From Platynereis dumerilii (Eukaryota > Annelida > Polychaeta > Phyllodocida > Nereididae): 64,000 nucleotides of DNA. The notes below the pieces were generated by a model. The model made no database searches and was not told the DNA's origin. It was given only the letters and a program-made list of their open reading frames with translations. The position numbers and the translations under genes are program-made. The stretch lies in assembly GCA_026936325.1 (NCBI GenBank), contig JAPTHN010000039.1, positions 248,001 through 312,000 on the forward strand, given 5' to 3'. Below are positions 55,434 to 64,000 of this stretch, piece by piece (within the stretch, counting starts at the first letter, position 1; every line of letters begins with the position of its first letter).

Positions 55434-56534
55434 CGGACATTAGTTAAATGGCAGAAACATTTGCGTGATCCTTTCCTGCAATGTCTGTAACAGTTAGTCT
55501 TTGTGTTTTTTATGGGGGCCAACTTTGCAAAACAAAAACCTATAGTTTAAAAGCAGTTTTGTTTCCAAGCCTTTGTTTCCATTTACATGTATAACTGTTT
55601 AGGGGAAACTTCCTAGAATCGTGTTTGTGATCATGCTCAGTCTCTGTGTATGTCACTTACGTCAAATAATCTGTAAGATTTTCTTGTGTTTTGATAATAT
55701 TGATTCAGATAAAAGGCAACATGGTATCACTGTTTTGAGGAGAGTAGGTCACTAGGACAAACCAAACCAAACTTATGCACCTTTCCAGGATGAGGGAACC
55801 AAGTTCCACTACTAAACTATGAAGCAACAGAATGTCCATCAGCAAACAGAACAAATAGAAACAAAATCTACAATATGCTAAGGATGGAGGCCCAGCTCAC
55901 TTGGCTGAGCAATGAGGCAGCCTATTGAATTTGACTACCAACCATAAATAGAGCACATTTCTGTTGCAGATAAACACACAAGGGAAGAGTTGTGTCATTG
56001 TTTTTACAGCGAAACATCCTTTGTAAACAAAAATATATAGGGCCTAAACTAAGAGATGAAATAGAAAAAGTTACCAGGGTATTCAATCAAAAGCTGCTTC
56101 CATTATAACAAAATATTCTGAGAGTTGAGCAGCTTTCAACTGTCATCGAGTTAACAATCACATTAGAACATTATTGATGAAGAACATGTAATGAAATGAA
56201 AGCAATTGTTTAAAACTTTTGACCAAGCATTTAAATAATCTATTGATTCATCACAGTTATTTGCTCTTTAGGAATGTTCTTCCCTTGAAAAGTTGAAGAG
56301 TCATGTTGATTCACTCCATTTATAGTTTCATGCCAATGGAAAAGATATAATAAAATATAAACCTATTGTACATTACCAATACACCAAGACGAAAGTTTGT
56401 ACTGCAGGTGACTTCCATAACAAGTTCTGTCAATTCCATGAAGTTACCAGAGAAAAATATGCTGAAAGTTGTCTACCATCAGAATCTGCCTCTGAGGAAA
56501 AAACTTCTAGACTTATAGTCTTGTATATGGACTT

Positions 56535-56720
56535 TTGTCTATTTCCTGGAAGGCTCAGCCACTGGGCACAGATGGAACTAATTTCAACAATATAGAAGTG
56601 CTTAGAAAATACAAAAACAGCAAGGGAAGTGAAAGAAAAGCTCTTGGTTTATGGATGTTTGTTATTATTGCACAATGTGATTCTACCTCCCAGATCTATA
56701 TTATCTGGTTGGCCCCTTAA
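56535..56720 (+). repeat. Right-arm counterpart of the 45682-46030 segment
   Basis: The plus-strand peptide SWKAQPLGTDGTNFNNIEVL is identical to the left arm's. The reading then diverges after GSERKAL. No start context or splice site supports a gene. Confidence 0.5.
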
Positions 56721-57045
56721 TGCTGTGATGCCAAGTCCTGGCTCAAGCTAAATGTTGACACTAGATTAGCATGAAATTAGGATTCGATTTGGATAAAACA
56801 TGTTTAAATCTTGAAAACTCAACCACATGCATTGGAATGCCACACGAGCCAGGTTAAACCTCCGTGGTGGCTTGTTGTGACTCTGAATTCCCCTTGTTAT
56901 CCCTGTTAATTAAGCAGACTAATGAATAAATACATGGAAGTCTTTCCCTGGCTTTTCTCATTATGGGCCCAATAAGTTACATGCTGTGGCCAGGCTTTAT
57001 CCGAGAGCAGTGACTCCTTATTTCACCAAGTGCTGCAATTCATGA

Positions 57046-57083
57046 TTAGGGCTCACCAAATGATCCGCGGGGGGGGGGGGGGG
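57046..57083. mobile_element. End of a GACCAGATGAT-family MITE, right arm
   Basis: AGGGCTCACCAAATGATC followed by a run of about 16 G; the mirror of 45317-45360. Confidence 0.5.
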
Positions 57084-57135
57084 CTATTGGTTTTTTTTTT
57101 TTAGGAAGAAGTTGTTCACAACAAAACACTGCAAA

Positions 57136-57161
57136 CAGGGGTGGACCAGTGACATTTCGGG
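57136..57161. mobile_element. hAT MITE end remnant, right arm
   Basis: CAGGGGTGGACCAGTGACAT is the complement of the end at 45190-45261; it stops after TTTCGGGC, so the right arm has lost the rest. Confidence 0.65.
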
Positions 57162-57400
57162 CATCACTCTATGTTAGCCAAGATAGAAGGCTAATTACCA
57201 ATAGTAGGAAGGCGGACCATATCACGCCTGTGCTGTATAACATCCATTGCCTACATGTCCAGCAGCGAATACTGCAATCATACTCAAGCAAATATATCTT
57301 CCAACACAGTTTACACACAGGTCTTACTGTCTATGAGTTGACCGCTATTTTCTGCCACCTAGGGGGTAAAATTTGCGAGGTCCAGTGAGCGGTCAACAGA
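57150..57400 (+). pseudogene. LINE C-terminal fragment in right arm
   Basis: The plus-strand peptide RRLITNSRKADHITPVLYNI with QQRILQSYSSKYIFQHSLHT is the counterpart of 44925-45215. About one nucleotide in 20 differs between the two. The frames part after the LHTG region. Confidence 0.7.
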
Positions 57401-57819
57401 AATTTGAGTGTGAGGAACTCGCACAACTCTGGAAGAAACCAGGACAGTCCCTGCCTAGTCTTTTTCCAAAAACTCTGTGTCTAGTCTGACTGTGGTTGAC
57501 TTCAATTTTAAGCAGAAAGCTTGTGAATACCAAATTAAGTTGGAACTATTTTTTATAATGGAGGATGTATATACCTTGTAGCCCAAAAAAAAGCCAGTAT
57601 AGATGACGCCACTTGCAGACATTTGTTGAGTGTAACACAGCTTTTACGAAATTGTAAATTATTCTGTTGTCCTGGTTAATCTTTAAGAGAATAAATACAA
57701 ATGAGTATTTTTGATATCACAAAGCAAAAACAGTGACTTTATATGGCTTTGTAAATAAGTAGGAGAGCATTCTTTTTTGAACACTTTTTAACAACACTTT
57801 AACATGCATAAATGGTTTA

Positions 57820-57881
57820 CATCATCATCATCATCATCATAATACTCCACAACATCATTATTTGATGACTTGGTGGAGGCG
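57820..57881. mobile_element. 62-bp insertion starting with CAT repeats
   Basis: TA lies on both sides (57818-57819, 57882-57883), and the left arm runs through this point without it. It holds seven CAT units, then CTCCAC...GTGGAG around CATCATTATTTGATG, a hairpin. The class is unclear. Confidence 0.55.
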
Positions 57882-58399
57882 TAAGTAGATATAATACCAT
57901 CAAACTACTGATGAGTAAAATCATCTCTCAATATGGCAAAAGTTGGAAGTTAAAGCTAAAGTTACAAAAAAAAACCTTATTTTGTCTAATGATTTCCAAA
58001 CATTTTCCATTTAAAAAAGGCGGAGTACTGGATCTTCTGCATCAGCCATACCTGTTTGATAGTCCGACATAGTAATAAGGACAGCTGTTGTGCGACTTGA
58101 TCGATCTTGTTACCTGTCCTATATATATGTAAATGGTGACCCAATTTCGATTTTGTCAGGGACTGACAGCCAATTGCAGCCCGAGCAGAGACAGGGTCTT
58201 GGAATAATGCACATGCTGGCTGCGACTGTTTCTGAGATCTGAAGTGATGTTGAGGCTTAAGTTATGCTGACCCGACTTTTTTTTCATACCGAGATAACAG
58301 ATTATTTTAGGCTTATAAGTACACTGCTAAGTGTTATTTTGTATGAATAATACGAGATCAGAATCGCGACACAGAATTATGGTAGTCTTGTTGGATATG

Positions 58400-58585
58400 A
58401 GCGGCATGATGGGAGCTACCGACCTCAAATTTCCTTGCAGAGTACTGATAGACGGTAGATGAGGTTAGCAAACATTAGCTTTAGCCTGATGCCTGTCATA
58501 AATAAAAGTCAGAGGAGACATCACATCCCTCAACACTGATGGAGTGGGATGCATTGATGGATGAACCATGCTCTTCCGCTGACTT
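58400..58585 (+). repeat. Module A, right-arm copy
   Basis: GTAGATGAGGTTAGCAAACA, GCCTGTCATAAATAAAAGTC and ACTGATGGAGTGGGATGCAT, in module A order. The inverted mate is at 40735-40905. Confidence 0.8.
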
Positions 58586-60038
58586 ACCCCACAAATCTCT
58601 TAGGCTAGCTGCTTAGTCCTAATATCTTGTTTTATCAGTCTGTCCTTCTTATTCAGATATATCACTGGTCTCTGACTCTGTGTTGATTCCCTGGGGTGAG
58701 TGCTGTTTGGACAAGCTATGTGGATCGTGTACATGAGTATGGTGACCTTAATATACCTAAGACTTGACGCAACCATAAATGTTCTGTAACTCCAGTTGAA
58801 TTGTTAAACAACAAAAGGTATGTGTTATCTAATTTACATGTACCATGATGAAGTCATCAAAATGATCCGATTCAGGGTTATGTGCAATTTTTAAAATTGG
58901 CAACAGTACATGGCCTGTCAAACAGTCAATGGTCCAATGACACAGGTTTGCTCAAATGTCTTTGATGTTTTATTTATGCAATTCAGCGTAATGAGAAATC
59001 TGCGGATTGTTTTCCTTTAAGGTAATTGGCTCATGGATTCCAGCGCATCAAGTAGATAACGTCATGAATGGTGCTGCTTAAATTCAGTGATGTAACCAAG
59101 GCCGGGACAAACATCACCGGGCTTGTCTACGAGGCCTTCGACACTGGTCCAAAGACACCTGAGACCGAGGCCGCCGCACTGCTGCTGAAGTAGGGTCAGC
59201 TGTGGTTTGCCAAGGTTTGGATAAGTAAAATGTGGGCAATTTCTGAGAGCTATAATATAGACTCGATGCTGTCACTGTTGAATGTTTCATAAAGCCTATA
59301 CACACCTGAAGTCTCAACAACATACCATATCTGCAGGAACAGGAACACCAGGCAAGATATGACTTCAAAGAGGACCCAGTACCTGCAGTACATGTGGTAA
59401 ATGTGGTAAGCTTGAGCAAATGAGCCGAAAGAGGAGAAGCAAGCTTGACCATCCTCACTTCTCAGTGTAAGCTTGGGAAGCTACCCTGACCACATGATTC
59501 ACTGTTTTTTCAAGTAGTAACAAACAGATTAACTATCCTCCGGTGTGACAGACATAATTAACAGTTTGATATTTCTCAAAGCAAATTGAATGAATGCTTG
59601 CGTGTTTCATAGTTGCCTGTTTGTTGTTTCAATGAGTTTCTTTGTAGAAAACCATAAACAATTAATTTAATCATGCGGGAAAAAGCTGACAATGCTTTAG
59701 AAATCTTCGGTATTTTGTAGAGCTTGTTGGCAGGGCGAGTGTAAATGAGTCCTGTAATGGGAGGATGAGCTTGACCCTGTGACACAAGCACTCCAGGCAC
59801 AGATCAGCACTGTTTGTGTTCCTCATTAGGAGAAGCCAAACATGTCAGTTGGAGCCTTGAGGTGAGGTCACAAAGCTAACATCTGACTACATCAGTGTTG
59901 CCCTGGACAAACTCATTACCACTATGTTTGCTGTTGGCCGTTATACGATCACTTGCTCAACTTAACACAAACATTTGGACTTTTCAGGACATAAAGTGGG
60001 ACTGTCTTCAATATAGTTTTTTTTATATAAGTACCATA

Positions 60039-60713
60039 GGGTGGTCCACATTCCTATGGGAAAAATTAAATCTTGTAAAACCCCCAATTTGAAAGTAAAA
60101 ATTTATGACCACATAAGTGAAACAAACATACGCAAAATTTCAGGCAAATCGGTTAGTATTTAGAGATGGCACAAAGTCTTTAAAGTTTATCATGCAATTC
60201 CCCATTAGCGCTACTGAAAAAATTGTTTCATGTCTCTTTCCCATGTCTTTCTTCGAAGTGAAAATTTTTTTTGTTTTTTTTTAGTATATGATAAAAGTGG
60301 CATGGCAAAGTAATATCTGGAGGTAATTTTGATTTATTATTCATAGTAAGTGAAATATTTACCTGTTTTTATGAAAAAATGCTTGATAATTGACCTATGT
60401 AATATATATGCTGACCTTCTACAAAACTTTGTAAGCCATAAAGAATATCAGGACTAGATTGGGCATCCTTGACATACCAAAAAAAAGGTTATTTGATCAA
60501 AATAATTGGTAATTTTTGCAAGATTTGCAAATACCGATGATTTTGAGGTCTGCTACAGGGGAATTGCATGTTAAACTTCAATGGCTTTGTGCCACCTCTA
60601 AATATTAGTTGATTTTGCTAAAATTTTTACTCAATACCTTCTATAGATATAAGATCACAATGCAAGATTCAAATCAGAGAAATTTAGAAGAAAGAGTTTT
60701 TGGACCATCCTAA
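60039..60713. mobile_element. TIR element, 675 bp, with 9-bp duplication AGTACCATA
   Basis: GGGTGGTCCA at the left and TGGACCATCCTAA at the right are the outer ends of long imperfect TIRs (about 170 bases with gaps). AGTACCATA lies on both sides (60030-60038, 60714-60722). The left arm has one AATATACCATG at the matching place (about 39285). A truncated relative is at 4130-4441. A 9-bp duplication suggests a Mutator-like (MULE) class; no transposase is present. Confidence 0.82.
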
Positions 60714-61734
60714 AGTACCATAAACAAGTCCTGTGGATACTGATCTGGAATGGCAAATTCTATTCATATTCTAAATTATTCCGTCACCTATGACAGGGAT
60801 GGGCTGTATAATAATTTATCAATAAATACTCTTTTGTTGACAATGAATATTCATCAGGCTATAACTGGATTCCCTTTATAACTGCAACCGAATACCATGC
60901 ATTGTGAAGACCCATTGTCGTCGGTTTATAATATCTGTAAGGCTTCGTGTAGATATCTTGTTAACTTTGTTTTAATACGGTCTATTTCTATTGAAAGATG
61001 AATTATCAATAATTTGCATACACCAACCACTGAGATGGGCTCAGTCTGAGTCACTAACATGCATACTTGGGTTGCTGAGTGATTATGTCCTGGCCCACTG
61101 AAAGTGTGTACCAACCTGAATGGGTACAAATTATTTCTGTGAACCTTCAGGGGTTTTATTTTACAAAGAGAAGCCATATTTGCTGAGCGACCTTTCAGTG
61201 TGACTGGTTCGTCAAAGAATATGGAACACTTTGCCAGCTGATATTAGACTGATTGATAATCTTATAATTTTGAAAGGTCATACAAACTAGTAAATAGTTT
61301 TTAATCGTACTTCTATGTTTATGTTATGTACAGTGTATAGTGTACTATACCCTCAGAAGTTCAACTTCTTTTATGTTTTTAAAAATTGGTCGCCAATGGT
61401 CGGCACCTAGCTTTGGCATAATCCACCGACGATATCATTATGAAGTTTTGGAAATGAAAGGACAGAAACAAGCAATGTGTTTTTATGGGAGATCCTCATC
61501 ACTCATTTAATGTTCACAATTTGTTTAAAATCACATTGCAGAGAATGATTTTGAAGTCATTCGCACAGACAGTATACGTGGTCTACCGAGCTCGTGTGTG
61601 TCAAAAAAGCCTTGAGGAATCAACACAGGAGCCAATAAGAAGCACAGGCTGCAGGCACTTTGTTGGATAACACAAAAATAAGGATCAAGCAGCTTGCTCT
61701 GAAATTCTGTTGGGTGAGTCAACAAAGAGCCTGA

Positions 61735-61920
61735 TCCATCCATCAATACACCCTACCCCATCAGTGTCTCGTATCTAACCTTATGTAGGTTTCATGTTCC
61801 AGCTTATGTTTGCTGACCCAATCCACCATCTCTCCTCCCCAAGGACATTTGACCCCCATATCTCCGATGATGTCCTTCATCTCAAACAAGGCAGGAGTCT
61901 CATCTCATAAAGCCACAGAT
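61735..61920 (-). repeat. Module A in reverse, right arm
   Basis: GACCCAATCCACCATCTCTC, CCCAAGGACATTTGACCCCC and CTCCGATGATGTCCTTCATC; complementary to 37555-37725 and to 33105-33275. Confidence 0.8.
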
Positions 61921-62367
61921 ACCAACACAAAAAACGTTTCAGTCCAGATATGACGAACTATAGAAGCAGAAGGCTAACTTGTTATAGCTTGTCCCTTCTG
62001 CCAAAGTTGCTGCTAAAGTACAACAGAGAACTAATATCTTACACCTTTGAAGTATATTAACATTATTATTTTTGTTGGATTTAAGGCTTAATTTGTGTAG
62101 AAAATGGTGTTTTGAATAAAGTCCGTGAATAGAATCAGTGCTGAGTTACAGATATTGAATTGTTCTGTATCTTAAAAATTCTCTACCAAATCAGAATCAG
62201 TTATATTTCAGCAGATTAGCATTAAAGTCAGTTTAGGCTCGTTTGCTAGGCTAATTGAAGTCAATAAATCATTAAAAAAAATGGAATAATTTTGGATTGA
62301 TATTGCTCATCATCTGTATCAAAACTTCAGTATTAGAAAAGAATATTCTACTAAATTATTAGAGGCC

Positions 62368-63065
62368 GGGGTTAGTTGGAACACCGCATGGAGTTAGTTG
62401 TATCATCGGAATAAATGTGCAAAAAATCATATTTACTGATCGAACTTTGTTCAATATGCATTTATAATAGGCCTACAATAACTGATTCCTTAAACACAAT
62501 CAGGTTTAACATTGGGGATCATGTGTGTCAGAATTTAAAACAAAAATATGAAAAGCAGAAATTGAAACTTCCAAGAAATTTTTGGAAATGATTAGTATTG
62601 AGCAGTATGAAAAGTAATAAAGTAATTCTAAAAGTGATGTTAACTGAGAAGAAAGAGTGCTTGCAAGGAGATCAGTCAATTGGAAAATAGCTTTTTTGAT
62701 GCTGTCTCTTTCCTGCCTTGTGTGAAGCTTTGACAGCTTCATTACAAAGTCAGCAAATGGCTGCTGAAAATAGCTTTCTTATAGAAACGACCTGTGCAAT
62801 TTTCTCCTAATTTTTCTGCTTTAAGACAATAATATTTCAGAGTTGCCTGAAGAATGTGACACTCACGGGCTACTGTTCAACATTGTCGTTTAGTAATCAA
62901 CACTTCTTCATCGTATTTTTTTTGTCCAAGGTACGTCATTTTAGCAACAACAAAAAAAACTCAAATAGGATCAAACTATACAGTATACAATGCAGTAGTA
63001 ATTATCTATTTTGTTGTTATTAACGAGACTATGCATGGCATTGCTTTAGTGTTTCAACTAGCCCC
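62368..63065. mobile_element. Probable TIR element, about 698 bp
   Basis: GGGGTTAGTTGGAACAC at the left and the complement of GGGGCTAGTTGAAACAC at the right form TIRs. A further GAGTTAGTTGTATCATC lies just inside the left end. The left arm has other sequence here, and both flanks resume the match. No clean target duplication was found. Confidence 0.55.
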
Positions 63066-63499
63066 ACAGAAAATGCTTCAACTATAGTTGCTGCTTCATA
63101 GTATTCAGATGTATTTTGTTTCAAGAATAGCAATTGCATGTCATTTTTTGGAATAACATATAATGCAGTTTTGTAGCAAATACTGAAAGTTATCGACTCT
63201 CGAGATATCATGGAGAGTGTTGAAAATGTCAAATATGGTTAGTTGGTTACATTATAATAATGAATTAATAATGTATAAAAACTTTTATGATTGGCAGGGA
63301 AATAACAGATTAATTTCACCTTATGTGCACATTGCCATACGAATGAGAAAAATATGTATCAAATTTTATAATACAAAGTGATCAGTAAGGAAAGAAAAGT
63401 TGACTATGTATTCGGAAAACGGAGCAGAGAAGCTTGTTTAGAGACAACAGGAACACTTAAATCCACATATATCTACAATTGTGCATGACGATGTACTTT

Positions 63500-63730
63500 C
63501 ATGTTGAACTATATGGTTCAATTTCACAGGAGAAAAGGCAAGGGACACTTGTCAATGAACAGCTATGGTAATCAGCGTCAACCGGTCAAATAAAGACTGA
63601 CTGATGTTGTTAAGTCCAACTATGGCTTGTACTATCTTATGGGCCCTGTAATTAGCAAAGCCAGAGGTAGACCTTGATCCATTTATTCACTTGTTTGGTA
63701 AATTAAGGGAAATCATCCCAGCATGATGCC
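63500..63730 (-). repeat. Module B in reverse, outside the right arm
   Basis: GATCCATTTATTCACTTG, AATTAGCAAAGCCAGAGG and TCACAGGAGAAAAGGCAAG are the complement of the module B blocks at 27020-27300 (also 22270, 38445 and 56870 on the plus strand, 45425 on the minus). It shows the block family goes on to the window's end. Confidence 0.65.
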
Positions 63731-64000
63731 ATGTACAATACAAGGGGCAATTCAATGCACATGACATAACTGACTTGGTTTTGGTAGGTACTAGTTATGA
63801 TCGACCATCTTTGACACTATTTTATCAAAGTCAAATTATTCCTGACAATATTCCAACCTTTAGACCAGCAGCTATTTTGTGATCACAATTATTACTAAAA
63901 ATTGTCTTACAACGAGCATTATGGAAGATTAAGGCCCCCTAATTTCTTTGTAAGTTTAAAATTTCTATTGGTTCACCATCCAGTCATAAAAATAATTTAG

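Larger units (their letters stand above)
55085..63260 (-). repeat. Right arm of giant inverted repeat
   Basis: It is the complement of 36150-47265 (anchors listed there). The inner end is sharp: TTTTGCTATAGTAT at 55088-55101 mirrors ATACTATAGCAAAA in the left arm. It lacks the three insertions of the left arm but has its own at 57820-57881, 60039-60713 and 62368-63065. Confidence 0.88.

Overview
This is AT-rich, non-bacterial DNA. It has no operons and no long host reading frames. What fills it is eukaryotic repeats: two kinds of LINE, tRNA-derived SINEs, many terminal-inverted-repeat (TIR) DNA elements and MITEs, long ATCT arrays and poly-G/poly-C tracts. The mix (tRNA SINEs with an AGCGCTATATAAATG-type tail, hAT MITEs starting CAGGGGCGG or CAGTGGCG, CR1/L2-like and L1/Tx1-like LINEs) fits a marine invertebrate such as an echinoderm, hemichordate, amphioxus or lophotrochozoan. 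I cannot place the species. No LTR, retrovirus-like or Polinton-like element was recognised, and no tRNA gene, rRNA or CRISPR array. The only host coding sequence I can argue for is one possible internal exon on the minus strand (4496-4668), with good splice signals but no recognised family.

Layout. 1-8.9 kb: short tandem repeats, MITEs, a tRNA-type SINE head, a nested palindrome, the candidate exon and long featureless AT-rich stretches. 9-11.2 kb: a 5'-truncated minus-strand LINE with a readable reverse transcriptase, abutted by a 986-bp TIR element that carries its end motif repeatedly inside. 11.6-18.4 kb: ATCT arrays, a palindromic CTGCAGAATTCTGCAG element split by a 995-bp TIR element, a 128-bp tandem array and a module with four TGACCTCA boxes.

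18.6-64 kb is mostly one family of large, non-coding duplicated blocks in both orientations. Blocks at about 19.5-22.5 and 23.3-27.3 kb are direct copies, as are 28.1-34.0 and 34.9-38.6 kb. From about 36.15 to 63.26 kb they form a giant imperfect inverted repeat: left arm about 36.15-47.27 kb, right arm about 55.09-63.26 kb, spacer about 7.8 kb. A smaller inverted repeat (47.4-48.15 / 48.93-49.47 kb) lies in the spacer, as does a broken L1/Tx1-like LINE (51.77-54.67 kb) carrying two DNA-element insertions.

The two arms act as each other's empty-site control, so several insertions can be delimited to the base and placed after the duplication: 40310-40521 (8-bp duplication AACAGGAC), 41114-42649 (AAGA, with very long TIRs) and 42979-44539 (TA) in the left arm, and 60039-60713 (AGTACCATA) in the right arm. 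Others (46916-47115 with 55231-55433) are in both arms and so are older. All alignments were made by eye; block boundaries are good to tens or hundreds of bases, while TIR and target-site coordinates were counted from the sequence.
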